A stretch of 64,000 bases of DNA from Nicotiana tabacum (Eukaryota > Streptophyta > Magnoliopsida > Solanales > Solanaceae), in the NCBI RefSeq assembly GCF_000715075.1, contig NC_134102.1, forward strand, positions 95,993,766 to 96,057,765, given 5' to 3'. Numbering within the stretch: position 1 is the stretch's first letter; each line of letters begins with the position of its first letter. This document shows, piece after piece, positions 12,762 through 25,745 of the stretch. Below the pieces are notes generated by a model that ran no database searches, was not told the origin of the DNA, and saw only the letters and a program-made list of their open reading frames with translations. Made by a program: the position numbers and the translations under genes.

Positions 12762-13602
12762 CTACTCCCTATCTGCCCTTTGCTGGCGCTTACGATCCTC
12801 TAGGGTCTGGGCATAAGCCTGAATACGGGAAATATCCATGCCCTCTACCAAGGAGGCTGTTGTGCACTCATTTATCAGATGTGGTCCCAACCCGTTCACG
12901 AACAGATGCACCCTATCACTCATCTCGGCCACCATATGGGGAGCATACCTTGCTAAAGAATCAAACTGTATACTATACTCTCGTACACTCATATTACCCT
13001 GTCGAAGGTTCAAGAACTTATCAGCTCTAGCTCGTCGTATCTCAACTGGCAAGTAGTGACGAAGAAAGGCCTCAGAAAATTCCTTCCACACGGCTGGAGG
13101 AGCGTTCGGACCCCTAGATCTCTCCCAACTATCATACCAGAAAACCGCTAAATCCTGTAACCGATAAGAAGCCAACTCTACTGCCTCCGTATCACTAGCA
13201 TGCATAACCCGCAATGTACGATAAATCTGATCAATAAATGTTTGTGGGTCCTCCTTGGGGTCTGATCCGGTAAACACTGGAGGGTCTAGATTAATAAAAT
13301 CACGAACTCTCGCACTAACCGGTTTATCAGCAGCACCGGTATTCTGCCTCTGAGCCTGAGCAGCTACCAAGCTAGTCAACAATTGCACCGCACTGCGCAT
13401 ATCGTGGTTCTGTAGTGCTAGACGGAGGAACTGGATGTACTGGGTGCCTCCTAATATCCTCTGGAGGAGACAGAGAGGTATGAGACGGCATCTCACTCTG
13501 AGCCTCACTTTGGCCTGCTCTGGCTGGAGGCACCTGAATGTTACCCTCTCCCACAGCTGTATCAAGCCGTTTACTAATTGCTTGCTTCCTAGTCGAAGGC
13601 AT
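12762..13602 (-). pseudogene. Gag of the chromovirus
   Basis: Translation starts at ATG 13602 (MPSTRKQAISKRL). After a 1-nt shift near 13380 it continues as a typical capsid region: RVRDFINLDPPVFTGSDP, AVFWYDSWERSR, FLRHYLPVEIRRARADKFL and MSVREYSIQFDSLARYAP. It ends in a TAG at 12762, after QQRADRE. Because pol is in the same frame beyond that TAG, the ancestral form was probably one gag-pol polyprotein; the stop is either a mutation or a read-through site. Mutation is more likely given the other lesions. Confidence 0.88.
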
Positions 13603-13791
13603 CGCTGAAAGAAAACAAGGTGAATATTAGATATGAACACTTACTACTCAACTCTACGCACGATCTAGATTCAGGAAGAAGGTAACAACCCTAGATGTCA
13701 CGTAGCCTCCTGATTATAAATGTGGCGCGCTACACATCCATAATCAAAACTCTACTAGACACGGCTCATAGACATCCCCTAGGACAGACTT

Positions 13792-13803
13792 GCTCTGATA
13801 CCA
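13792..13803 (-). other. Primer binding site of the chromovirus
   Basis: The minus strand reads TGGTATCAGAGC, complementary to the initiator tRNA-Met 3' end, four bases inside the 5' LTR. Confidence 0.9.
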
Positions 13804-13807
13804 AGTT

Positions 13808-16317
13808 TGTCACGACCCAACTTGAGGGTCATGACTAGCACCCGGGCCATACTTGCCGAGCACCAACGTACATTTTATCTAACCTTCCTTATTATCTTTA
13901 AGGGCCGACAAGATCAATATAAATAGTAGACATGGATCATGAACATCCAACAATGAAAGATAATGTCATGAACATACATAACATGGGACGACAAGACTGT
14001 CAAGAAACTATATATAAGGTACGAGCTATCATGATGCCATGAAAGACTATACAACAAAAATCAGCCGAAAAGGCATTCTAAACCATACATAAGTCGACAC
14101 CTATCTATGAGCCTCTAAAGGAACATAAGTGCTACAACATTGCCGGAACAGGGCCCCGACATACCCATAATGTCTATAACAAAAATACATACCAAGACCA
14201 CGGCAAGTCCGGAGAAGGGATCTCGCCAATAACCGCTGAACTGGACAGCCTACTGTGGTGGGGGAGCTACGTCTACCTATCTATCAGGACCTGCAGCACG
14301 ACATGCAGCGTCCACAAATAAAAAGGACGTCAGTACGAATAAAGTACTGAGTATGTGAGGCAAGAAAGCATAAGTAAGAACAGTAATGTAAACAGGGATA
14401 AAGAATATACAACCTGTGACATCTGGGTACCTCTGAGGGCTACTGACATGAAATACATGATACATACATATATATACATAAACTTTTAAAACATACGCCT
14501 TTGTGGGCATCACCATCATCATATCGTACCCGGCCATAATAGGCTCGGTAAAACGTACCCGGCCATCATAGGGCTCGGTAGAATCGTACCCGACCACGTG
14601 GAGCTCGATAAAACCCAACTGATCAGTGGTTGCACAATAGGTGTCGTACCCGGCCGACTATAGCGCGGCTCGGTAGAGTAAAATAGATACATATATATGA
14701 TGCATGCTGGACTCATTGGAATCACATTTTGAACCTTTCGGAGTGACATAAGGTTGGTATCCTTCGTACATGTTATTAGGATTAACTTTTCATCAAGAAT
14801 CTTATAAGAATCAGGAACTACCAACAACATTGATAATATAAGAATAAGAGAAGTAACATCAATATCAATCATTTCATAAGAAGGGCAGCAATGTAAGTAC
14901 TGCTAGCTTCTAAGAGTAGAGTATCTTTGGGAGCTCGTTCATTACATTATGTACAATCGGAGTCGTGCAAAAGAATGAAGAGGATAGCCTCACATACCTT
15001 GTATATACTGCCCAACCTCAAGCTATGCAAATGTCACGACTCCTTAGTCTACAATAAGACAAATGACACTATCATTATCGTTTAAGCGTCGTAACTATTA
15101 TGTATCGACCACAACCTATTTTACGATGAAACGGACAGCACCTCCCCTATTTATATGACTTCCCACAAGTCAATACAATCACCAAACAGCCCAAACAACA
15201 TCATTAATAATCATATTGAGCCTCCAAAATAGTCCACCAACCAACAACATTACTACCAAGCCCTTCGATATATATTTCACAAGTTCTAGCTTCAACGACT
15301 TAGCTGCAACTTGGATAATCTTAAATATATATAGAGTAAGACGTTCCTTACCTTTAAACAGAAAGAACAACTCCAATTTGACCTTAATTTTCCACGAAAT
15401 ATCCCTTCAATTCTGCCACAAGAACAAGGAAGCAAAACTAGCAATTAATTCGGGTTTTTCGGCACTAGAATTACTTTAGAAGACTTGAAATCACCTAGGG
15501 TTGATATTAAAAACTTGAAGGTGTATTTACAGGACATAAAACACTTAAAACAACCTCCCACATGAGCTGGAACAACACAAAAATCAGCAACAACAAGAAG
15601 AACAAAAAACTTACTAGCGCCACGGGATTCCCGACATTTGATTTGTGTTGTTTGCCCTTTGTTTGGGTCTTGGATCATGAGACAACCTTGAGAGACTGTT
15701 TTTAGGGTTATAAGGTCTGAATATACTGAAAAATAATGACTTAAAATGGGGTTGAGGTATCTTATATATGTCCATATGTCTTAAACCGCCTTTGTGGGCC
15801 CCATAGAGAGCAGCTTGGCGCACTCTCGCGAAAATGCGAATATCTCTCTATTCCGAGATCGTATCGATGAACGGTTTAATGCGTTGGAAACTAGACTCAT
15901 AGATCTTCAATTTGATAGGTAGATCACCCCATAATTCCAAGCACATTGGGAGAAAAATGCAGTAACATTTGACCTAAAGTTTAAGTAAAATTATAAACCT
16001 AAGTTGCGACAACTTTTATCGACTTTTGTTTCATAACTCGCTTGACTTCAAGACTTATGATGCGTATATTATATGATTCAAATACATTAAAACAAGACCT
16101 CTTGGGACAATTAATCACCTCTAGTGTTACCCGAAAATACGGGTTACAACATCCTTGATTCGTTTAACTTCAAATACTTGTTAACCACTCTTATACACCC
16201 TTGTATCGTTTAAGACCAATAGGATTAACTTTTTATCATCTCAAAGATAATCTCTTCTTGGATTTATGTCGACTAACTTACGGCGTGATCTATGGTATGC
16301 GAATTTGGGTTGTAACA
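13808..16317 (-). mobile_element. 5' LTR of the chromovirus
   Basis: The partner of 6023-8534, with identical termini and nearly identical sequence over 2510 bp. On the coding strand it supplies the promoter and ends next to the PBS. Point differences include G/T at the tenth to fifteenth bases and scattered changes throughout. Confidence 0.95.
14521..14681. repeat. CGTACCCGGCC...GGCTCGGTA repeats in 5' LTR
   Basis: The same four-copy block as at 6739-6898 in the partner LTR. Two unit cores are changed (CCCGACC, GCTCGAT). Confidence 0.85.
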
Positions 16318-16322
16318 ACCAG
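16318..16322. repeat. Target-site duplication ACCAG (right)
   Basis: Exact match to 6018-6022. Confidence 0.95.
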
Positions 16323-16465
16323 GCTCCGAAACCAAAATATGGACCCGAGGTCAATAAATCCAACATCAGTAATTTCTTAAAAATCATTAAGCTTTCAAAC
16401 TTTTAATTTTTCATCAAAATTTCATATCTCGGGCTAGGGACCTTAGAATTCGAGTTTGTCACTGA
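16323..16465 (-). mobile_element. Remainder of element 1 LTR
   Basis: The text GGCTCCGAAACCAAAATATGG and CATATCTCGGGCTAGGGACC continues the LTR broken at 6022. Homology fades near 16465; the true LTR terminus is not recognisable. Confidence 0.65.
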
Positions 16466-17668
16466 AGAAGCTTTGAAGCTCGGATTTGGGAATTGAAAGT
16501 CTAATATAGTCGTTTGGACTTTGAGGTAGGTATTATTATACATTGTTGCAAATACTTGTAAGGATTTGAGTATGAACCTTTGATTTTATTTAGAGTTGAT
16601 TTGAAATGGGTTTGTTGTATGGTCAATAAATCTACTCTAGGCGCCATTGAAGTTGCAATGTAATTTTAACGGGTATACTATGTAAATGAGTAGGGTCTGG
16701 TAACTTATCGAAGAATTAATCCAAATATCGTCCACTTAATCACCTTTCTCTATTTAGAAAAGGCCCACAATTCACCTTTCTATTGTGTTTTTTTGTATTA
16801 TTTCAAGAATTTCAAGAAGAATTAACTTAAATAGCCGTCCACCCAACCGCTTAAACTAAAAATAACCGGTGGACGTATAATATAAGTATAGTTTATATAT
16901 TATATGTGTATAATTATATATAATTAATGTATAAACTATGTATCTAATTAGAAAAAATAAACAATAAATATGGACGGTTATTTGTATAAAGATCTCTTAT
17001 TTCAATGATTGAGGATCCACTATATCAACATCCGAATGTGAAACCCGTGAGGGTGAGGGATGGGAAAACCTACCTACTTAAATCTTGTCTAAAGACTAAA
17101 GATGCTCAATTAATTACAATCAAGAACGTTTAGAATTTGTGATTATTATGCTTTCTACGGTAGGTGAGAGATGGCATCTTCTTTGTCTAACATTTATGCG
17201 TCACATAATTATGTACTAACATGTGGGTGGTTTTTCGAAATGCAAGATGGTAAAACTCCTCCCTGTTACATGTTTGAAAATACTATATAAACAATAATCA
17301 ATTATTATACTAAATATTGTATACGTGATGTTCATCTGTCAAAATACTATGACAATGCTAGGTTTCAATCCTGAATGAGGGAATTGCCAATTACAAAGCT
17401 TGAGACGTGCCTTGGCTTAAGGGATTTAACTAATAACATTTATATTGTAAAGTTTTTTTTTTTAATTAAATTAATCTAGCTACCTTATGTTTCGGATTAC
17501 TATATAATTCCATTTATTTTCGAGATTATATGAATGTATCTATCCACTTGAAAAGCAGCAGTCGACTCAATAATGCAAAGCCTGATCAGTGGCAAAGCAA
17601 AGACCCCATGCTCATTGTTCCTTCAGTACCTATAAACAACAATCATTATAGTACTTCACAAAATTATA
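16466..17668. other. Gene-free stretch with MITE
   Basis: AT-rich sequence without a convincing gene. Apart from the small TIR element at 16827-16985, nothing was identified. Open frames here are short and look random. Confidence 0.5.
16827..16985. mobile_element. Small MITE with AAATARCCGTCCA termini
   Basis: About 155 bp flanked by inverted ends AAATAGCCGTCCA and TGGACGGTTATTT. The interior is very AT-rich. The target duplication is unclear, so the superfamily is not assigned. Confidence 0.55.
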
Positions 17669-19869
17669 AGAGCACGTTTGGAAAGTCACGTAGGATGAAT
17701 TTGGGTGTAATTAGGTGTAATTGTATAGTTTGGTATGTTTGTCTGCCAAGTAATTAGTTGGTCAGCATGAAATTGGATGTAATTAGAGATGTGTAATTAC
17801 TCTCTCCAATTCTCAAGGGAGGTGAGAATTAGTAATAATTACACTTTGTAATTACAAGGTTACGTTTTAATTTCTTTCTTTATTTTATTTTAATTTAAAT
17901 TCTTTATAACTTTTTATTTTCATTATTTTAATTTCTTTTTATTTTAATTATTTTACTTTATTTTTATTTTTTAATTATAAAATATATTTTTCTTTATACA
18001 TTATTTATCCTTTATTTCTCTACCTTTACTTTTAGTGATTCTATGTAATTGCTCGTATATTTTATTATTTATTTATTTTATTTTCTTCAGTTAGCGTAAC
18101 TGCGTTATTATTCTAATTTTTGAAACTACACCTCCTAATATTAGAAATAATGGTTCATTAACAATCTTGGCATATAATGGGTGAGGTCATTAAAGTAGAA
18201 TTTCGTTGTTGAATGAGGTTATAAACTTATTATGTTTCCTAATCCTAAGTTGTACTGGAACTTATTTTATTATGTTGGAATTTGACATATGTTAAACTAT
18301 TTTTTTTTTTTTTTTTGGAATTTGGAATGGTGTTATATTGATGGTTCTAATTTACTTGTTTTAGTAATATTGGCTTGTTATTTTACATTGCATGTTGTTC
18401 ATTTTTTAGTTAGAATTGATAGATTAGTTTTGTCAAATATTTGAATAATGTTATGACATTATATTTATAAATATTAATTTATTTTATTAAATATGCATTC
18501 CATAATGTTCTTACAACATGCATGCTTTTAGTTTTTATAATTAATTAAACTAAATATTATTAATTTGGAATATATGTATAAATTATTTTTACAATATTAG
18601 TTATAAATATATGATTACTAATCACTGTTTTAAAAGGCGTAGGCGTAAGGCGAGGCGTTTTACATATGCTTCAGCGAGGCATAAGCCCCGAGGCACGGGG
18701 CGTAAGCCCCATAGGTTTTTAATTTTTAATATTTTATAAAATAAGTAAATATTTATAAACAGGTAAAATTATATAAAAATTGAATAAAATTATAAATATG
18801 TGAGGCGGGGCGTTTTACGTGATATGGGGCGAGGTGTAAGCCTGGAGGAGGGGAGGACGTAAGCCCCATGGATCATTAAAAATTTTAATTTATAAATTAA
18901 TACAATAATATAATAACACAAAAAAATATAAAATAGAAATTAAAAGTTAAAAATTAAAAGAAAATTAAAGGAACTCATAGAAAAAAAATATCTAGCATGA
19001 TTCTTAAGTATAACTAATGCATACAAATCACGTATAACGTCTTTAACTTTCAAATAATTAAAAACTTACAATTTCTTTTAAAAACAATGATCAAACTCCA
19101 CATTTTACCTTCCTAAAAGTAAATAATTAATAAAATCTTATTAGTAGGATGCTTAAAATATTACTCCTTCATGAATAAATACAAATTAGTTTAAGATATC
19201 AACTTAATAAAAGTGTATAACAAGGAGGGACAAATGAATTAAGACACGACCAATAACAAGTGAAGATATAAATTCGCAATACTATGTTTCATTATTAGAG
19301 TTATGCTCAATCTTCATATTTCTATCGATGAATAGAACTTTTATCATTAATTTGTCAAAGAATTTTGAAGGTCAACGATATTAATTAGGAAATTCGACAC
19401 GTGATTTGCGTTAGAACTGTTAGGCGAGCCCCGAACGTTGGGCGTTAGGCGTGTTTAGGGCACACGGTCGGGCGCTTGGGGCGTAAGCCTCACAGAACTA
19501 AGCCCCAGGATATTTTGCAAGTGCCCCGCCTAGGGGCGAGTCCCAGGAATGCCTTTTAAAATACTGTTACTAATTAATGTATATTCAAGAAAAAATATCC
19601 ATCTAAAATACCAAATCTAATATCATTACTTATAAAAAATCATTTATAAGCATATATTTATTATATTAACTTTTAAGTTTTGATAATTACTTCAGCTAAA
19701 ATTTAATCTAATTGTGTAATTACATTTGTGCAACCAAACAATACGCTTGTAGCTACACTGTAATTACGTTATGATAAACAAACAGGTCGTCGTAATTATT
19801 ATGTTGTGTAATTACTACCCTAGTAATTATACCAATTCCAATTAATGGGTGGCTTTTCAAACAGACTCT
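17669..19869. mobile_element. Non-autonomous TIR element (2.2 kb) holding a nested hAT
   Basis: The left end AGAGCACGTTTGGAAAGTCAC matches the inverted right end (AGAGTCTGTTTGAAAAGCCAC on the other strand). Subterminal TGTAATTA/TAATTACA motifs occur at both ends. The interior is AT-rich and non-coding. A 944-bp hAT-type element is inserted at 18623, so the original size was about 1.25 kb. Flanks are TATA on both sides; the duplication length is ambiguous. Confidence 0.65.
18623..19566. mobile_element. hAT-type non-autonomous transposon
   Basis: A perfect 8-bp duplication TTACTAAT (18615-18622 and 19567-19574) encloses the element. Its termini CACTGTTTTAAAAGGC and, inverted, CAGTATTTTAAAAGGC agree with hAT ends. 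Both sides carry dense subterminal GGCG/AGGCGTAAGG/GGGCGTAAGCCCC motifs (18635-18860 and 19420-19550), the kind of arrangement bound by hAT transposases. There is no transposase reading frame, so it depends on a partner. Confidence 0.85.
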
Positions 19870-20920
19870 TATAGCTTGTTTGGATGGTTGCTACATGTCG
19901 TTTCATATTGTATTGTATTATATTGTAGTTTATTGTATTGTATTGTTTGATTAATACGATATTTGGATAGACTGTATCGTTTGTCATCGTTTCATGATGT
20001 CACGCACCAAAAATATGAAGAATAAACTTGCAACATTACTAAGAAAAAGATAAGATGCGAAGTAGAATTATTATATAAAAAAATAAGGTAAAGGATAAAA
20101 TATAATTATTTAATAATAAAGAAGGGCAAAATGAGAGAAAAAAGTAAGATAACGACGCCACCACACCAAATCCATCGTTACATAAATGTGATGACCCAAA
20201 ATGTCATCTTTAAATTTAATAATTAATTCTGTGTTTTAAGACCTCGAAAAGTACTATTTATCATTACTCGACTTGCGTACGCAGTCCGTAAAAATTTTTG
20301 AAAAGTTTTTATGCAAAAAAAAATGAATTAAAATGTGAATTAGAGCTTTAAAACTCAACATTTTTAGCAAACGGACTCGGATCAGTGTTTTGACAGTTTC
20401 GGTAGGTCCGTATTGTGATTTGGAACTTGGACGTATGCCCGGAACCAACAGCTCCGTATGGTGATTTTGGACTTAGGAGCATGATCAAAATTTTATTTGA
20501 AAGTCCGTATTGAAATTAGGCTTGAAATGGCTAAAATAGGAATTTAAGTTTGGAAGTTTGACCGGGGAGTTAACTTTTTGATATCGGGGTCAGAATCCAG
20601 TTCTGAAAATTTTAGCAGCTCCGTTATGTCATTTATGACTTGTGTACAAAATTTGATGTCAATCGGACTTGATTTAATAGGTTTCGACATCGAATGTAGA
20701 AGTTGGAAATTCTTAAGATTTATTAGGCTTGAATTTATGTGTGATTCGTGTTTTTAGTGTTGTTGGATGTGATTTGAAGACTAGACTAAGTTTGTATGAT
20801 GATTTAGGACTTGTTGGTATTTTCAGACGGGGTCCCGAGTATCCCGAGTGCGATCCGGATCGAAATCAGATCAATTTTTCGACTTAGGCAAATTCTGAAA
20901 TTTGCAGCTTCTGGTGTCAT

Positions 20921-21222
20921 CGCACCTGCGGAGGGACTGACCGCAGGTGTGGACTCGCACAAGCGAGCTGTGGCTCACAGAAGTGGACGAAGGGTTGCCC
21001 AGTTGGAGCCACAGATGCGGCTCATGTTACGCAGAAGCGAGAGGAAGGGCGCAGGTGCGGGCAGGTCCGCAGGTGCGATGGAATTTTTCGTACCTGCGAA
21101 GGAGCAGATGCGGTCCAAAGCTCGTAGAAGCGAAGGCAGTTGGGCTGAGCAATTTCCACAGATGCGGTATTTCACCTCAGATGCGGGACCGCAGGTGCAA
21201 GAATTTTATCCGCAGGTGCGAA
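20921..21222. repeat. CGCAGGTGCGG-type palindrome cluster in solo LTR
   Basis: More than a dozen variants of CGCACCTGCGG, CGCAGGTGCGG, CACAGATGCGG and CGCAGAAGCGAG occur. Frequent spacings are 19-21 bp (20921/20941, 20955/20976, 21010/21030/21050, 21069/21089, 21158/21178, 21190/21211). The long open frames that cross it are by-products of the repeat. Confidence 0.85.
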
Positions 21223-22592
21223 AGCACTGACCAGATTACAAAAACAGAGGGGTTCCGATATTTTTGTCATTTGGACATTTTCAACACGGTCTTGGGCGAT
21301 TTTTCAGAGAGAATTCACAGGAAAACTTGAGGTAAGTCACATGTGATCATTGTTAGTCAATTATATTGGATTATTATTGAATATTTCGAATAGATTACAT
21401 GTTTTTGAGGTGAAATTAGAGGATTTGGGCCTAGCGATTTTAAAATGAGAATTTGAGATTTGAAGGTCAAGTTGATGTCGGATTTTTGTAAAAATGGCAT
21501 GGTTGGACTCGTACTTAAATGTGCGTTCATATTTCGTAATTTTCGCCGGATTCCGAGATGTGGACCCCACGGGCCATTTTTGAGTTAATTTAGGATTTTA
21601 TTGAAAAATATAGTATTTTCTTATGGAATTGATTCTATAATTTTTGTTGACTGTATCGAATTAATTATGACTAGATACGAGTCGACCGGAATCGAAAAAT
21701 CGAGGAAAAAGCATACTACTTGGTTAAATTAGAGCAAGTCGAGGTAAGTGACTTGTCTAACCTTGTGTGGGGAAAATTTTCCCTAGAATTGATATTAATG
21801 TGATTATTGAAATGTGTTGAAAGTCGTGTACACGAGGTGACAAGTGTGTACACGGACTAAATGTGAAAGATTATATTTTTAAATTGTGTAGATCATTGTT
21901 GCGTATTTATTAAATTATTTTATCTTGTTATATTCTTCATCATTGATCTGAGATATATACCTTAAATTTGTTTGACCTTTTCCTGCTAATTGTTATACCT
22001 ATTTAGTTGAAACTTGGTTTCTTTTATTCTGTGCAATACTTGAAGGGTGATTTTCTTTAAATTAAATATTATTAATATGAAGTATTTGACATTTTAAATT
22101 TGATATTGAAGCAACGTATTAAAGATTTTAAAATATTATTTTTCTGAATTATTTATTCTTGAATATTTTGTAAGATTTTTGTACTCATGGTGATAGAGTC
22201 GTGAGCTCTTTATTTTGGAAAAATATTATTGACAATTATTTTTGGCATGAGCCGTGAGCTCTTTATTGTGGAAAAATATTGTTGTTGAATTATTTTGGCA
22301 AGTTACATTATTTGAGCACTTGAGGTGTAAATTGTGATATATTATGATATTGATACGCATGCGGTGGTATAAGGTCTGGGTATTGAAACGCATGCGGTGA
22401 GATAAGGGTGGCTTGATACGTGTGGCTAGTAGGGGGAACTACTAGAAGTCATGCGGTGTGATAAGGATGGCTAAAACGTGGGATACTATTTCGGAAAAAA
22501 TATTTTCTTTCAAATAAATTATGAAGGCTCCCGCGGTGAGATAAGAAAATGAGATATTGTGAATTTGTTTATGATTTGGGACTATGAGGCGG

Positions 22593-22708
22593 TACCTCGA
22601 TAGTGCCCTTATTGATATTGATTTATGGCCGCAGTTGCCTTGATTATTTGTACCTCGATAGTGCCCTTGTTGATATTGATTTATGGCCGTAGTTGCCTTG
22701 ATTATTTG
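22593..22708. repeat. 58-bp tandem duplication
   Basis: Two copies of a 58-bp unit beginning TACCTCGATAGTGCCCTT and containing TTTATGGCCGCAGTTGCC; two visible mismatches. Confidence 0.85.
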
Positions 22709-23485
22709 TTGTGATTTTCTTAAAGTTGAAAGAAAATTCAGTTTTGTTTTCATGAGATATTATTTGAAATTCTGTTTTGTTTCCACGAGATATTATTTGC
22801 CATTATTTTGCTTAATTAAATGGTGACACACTACTTGATTCATTTCCAATATTATTTTATTTTACTATATTGTTAAACATTTTACCATGCCATTATTATA
22901 TTCCAGTAGGGCCTCACCTGACCTCGTCACTACTCTACCGAGGTTAGGCTTGGCACTTACTGGGTACCGCTGTGATGTACTCATACTATGCTTCTGCACA
23001 TCTTTTTGTGCAGATCCAGGTACATCTTACCAGCCTAGACGTCAGTCAGTTACCTGCGCACGGAGACTTCGAGGTATATCTGTCAGCATCCGCAGACTCC
23101 GGAGTCCCCTTCTATCATTTTTATGTTGATTCCTTATTTTTCTTTAGACCTTGATATATAGAGACATTGAGAATAAATTCTTAGAAGCTTGTGACTTATT
23201 TCTACCGGATTTTGGGAGTTGAAATTGTTTGAATTGTATTTTATTTATTTCATATATTTATTATTATTCCGCATTGATAGGCTTACCTAGTCTTAGAAAT
23301 TAGGCGCCATCACGACATCCTACGGAGGGAATTTGGGGTCGTGACAATAAAGTGACACCTTTCGTCGTTACGTAATGACATATTTAACGATACGATACAA
23401 TAAAATTTAAGTAACAACCAAAACAAATATTGTATTTAAAGTAACAATACAATACAATACAATAGGTAACAACCATCCAAACAAG

Positions 23486-24724
23486 TTGTACGGTATTTTG
23501 CACCTAATATTCTCGTCTCAATTTACGTGACAGTTTTTAATCGACATGAAGTTAAAGATAAAAAAATAATTTTTTAAAACTTATAATATAAATAATAAAA
23601 TTTGTGTTACTTTTAATAATCTCGTTTAATTTAATTTGTAGTACTACAAATTTAAAGTTAATTATTTTTTAATGTACACATTAAAAAGAAAATATGTAAC
23701 ACATAAATTAAGATAAAAAGAAATACTTCATTCGTTTTAATTTATTTGAACTTATTTGATCGAGCACGGAATTTAAGGAAAAAGAGAAGACTTTTAAATT
23801 TGTCGTGTAAAATGAGGCACAAATACTTTGTGTGATTTTAAATCATTACATAAAAGTAATTTTTTTTCAAATAAAGAAAGTGATCGTTTTTTTTTTGGAA
23901 TCGATTAAAAAGGAAATAGAGTAACATATTACAGCAACTTAAGGAGTTAGCTAATTAATAGCCATATAGCTATATAAACCCTAGCTAGCAGCATATCACG
24001 TGAGCACAAAACTATAGCACAGTGCACACCCACGTTTTCACAATCGCCACAAAACTTTAATCATTATAGGAGTAGCAAAGAGCAGTACAATAGTCAAAGA
24101 AAGTCAAGACATGCCATTTCTGCAGTGCAACTGTGTAGTGTGATGTCAATTATGTAAGTGTGGTGTAATTGCAAAGAGCAGTGCAATTAGTTTGACGATT
24201 CATGCAACATTAATATTTGACGTAGGAGTGGTAAAAGGGCAGCTCGGATTGGAGATGAGCGGAGTAGAAAATGAGTAATATAAAAATAGATAAATTATTC
24301 GATCTGATTCGTATTAATTACAGATAAAAAATAGGTTAATCGGTGGGTAATATGGATATTCATATTATCCATGACTTCATGAATATGATCGTTTTTGCGA
24401 GAATTCCTAGTCTTTCAGACCTATGAAACTCCCAATTTGAGGTTTTACAAATGTAAAAATTAAACTCATTATTTATTCATTGGTTATCCATTTTCTAAGT
24501 GGATAATATGGTTCTTATCTATATTTGATCCGTTTTTAAATCATTATCCAACCCATTTTTAATGGATAATATGGGTGGATAATTATTTTCTTTTAACCAT
24601 TTTTCCATAACTAATTTGATGTCACACTTTCACCAAAGTTATGTTCACCTATTCAATTTAATTTATATGATATAGTTTGACTAATACCGAATTTAAAAAC
24701 TAAAGAAAGATTTTTTAAACTCGA
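23486..24724. other. Repeat-derived AT-rich spacer
   Basis: No gene seen. The text near 23520-23700 and 23735-23940 resembles degenerate, widely dispersed Solanaceae repeats (GTCACATAAATTGAAACGG-type phrases in decayed form). Around 24300-24600 there is an AT-rich stretch with repeated GGATAATATGG motifs. Confidence 0.4.
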
Positions 24725-25439
24725 TGTAACGATCCGATCGGTCGTTTTAAGCATTTGCATTTCGTTCAACCATTTGAAGTGTTGAGTAGCTTCGTACGAT
24801 ATGTTATGACTTGTGTGAATCGTCGATTTTGGTTTTCAGGTGTTTCAGAATTTGTTTGGAAGAATGCATTTCATGATTGAAGCTTTAAGTTGGAAGATTT
24901 GACCAAGATTGACTTTATAGTATTTGACCTTGGATCAGAGCTTTGATGGTTCCGTTAGGTATGGATAGTGATTTTGGATTTGGACGTATGCTCGGATTTG
25001 CATCTCGATATCTCTACAAGGTTTCGACACTAATTGGCGAAAGTTAAAAATTTTAAGGTTTGGAATATTCATAGGTTTGACCGAGAGTTAACTTTGATGA
25101 TATCGGGTCGGATTGTGGTTCCGTGAATTGGAATAATTTTGTTATGTTATTTGGGATATATGTGCAAAATCTGGGTTCATTCCGAGTTGATTTGATATGA
25201 TTCGGCATGAGTTTTGAAAGTTAAAAGTTCAAAAGTTTATTAAGTTTGAATTGATGTGTGATTCATAGTTTCGATGTTGTTATGCGTGATTTGAGGCCTC
25301 GTGTAGGTTCGTGTTATATTTTGGGACTTGTTGGTACATTCGGGTGGGGTCCCGAGGGGCTCAGGTAAGATGCAGACGTGTTTCAGATCATTTTCCATTC
25401 ATGCGTGATGGCTGTTTTTTGATGGATCTGATGTGGATG

Positions 25440-25745
25440 CACCAGCAGGGTAATGGGCGCAGGTAAGATGGTAACAGATGCGGTCATATGGGCGCAGAAA
25501 CGAAGAAAGGCTAGATGAGAGAAGACCGCAGAAGCGGAATGCTGGGCGGATCTGCGCGTCCGCAAGTGCGGGAATTCGATCGCATAATTGGATGGCAACT
25601 TGTTTTGGAGATTGTGCAGAAGCGGATTTAGCCTCGCACCTGTGATTGCGCAGAAGCGAAATAGTGTCCGCAAGTGCGAGAGGTCAACTGGTTAGTGGAG
25701 TCTGCAGAAAGCGGCTATTATTATCGCAGATGCAAAGGTGCCTGG
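25440..25745. repeat. CGCAGAAGCGG / CGCAAGTGCG cluster
   Basis: Several CGCA-N3-4-GCG dyads are clustered in the LTR, similar in style but not in sequence to those at 5368 and 20921. More decayed than those. Confidence 0.65.

Larger units (their letters stand above)
6023..16317 (-). mobile_element. Nearly complete chromovirus (Ty3/gypsy, Tekay/Del-like)
   Basis: This is a 10.3 kb LTR retrotransposon on the minus strand. It has two LTRs of about 2.51 kb, an initiator-Met PBS, a polypurine tract, gag, protease, RT, RNase H, integrase and a C-terminal chromodomain, in that order. It is flanked by a perfect 5-bp duplication and sits inside the LTR of element 1. The two LTRs differ only sparsely where compared (one mismatch in the first ~78 bases), so insertion is relatively recent. 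Two frameshifts and two TAG codons disable gag-pol, so this copy cannot act alone. Confidence 0.95.
20187..23346 (+). mobile_element. Solo LTR, 3.16 kb
   Basis: It starts TGTGATGACCCAAAATG and ends GGAATTTGGGGTCGTGACA. It is flanked by perfect ATAAA duplications at 20182-20186 and 23347-23351, with no internal region. Its end resembles the element 1 LTR end (GGCGCCATCACG... then GTCGTGACA), so the families are related. It is the product of LTR-LTR recombination. It contains a palindrome cluster at 20921-21222 and short tandem duplications at 22190-22270 and 22593-22708. Confidence 0.92.
19875..23485. mobile_element. MITE with CTTGTTTGGATGGTTG ends, split by a solo LTR
   Basis: The left end CTTGTTTGGATGGTTGCTAC and the inverted right end CTTGTTTGGATGGTTGTTAC are near-identical. 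Both are followed by TATTGTATTGTATTGT-like subterminal repeats. Removing the LTR insertion at 20187-23346 leaves about 450 bp. It has no coding capacity. It directly abuts the TIR element ending at 19869. Confidence 0.75.

Noticed and set aside
20811..21330. Open frames of 127-139 codons
   Set aside because: They cross the palindrome cluster of a solo LTR; frames are open because of repeat composition and lack homology.
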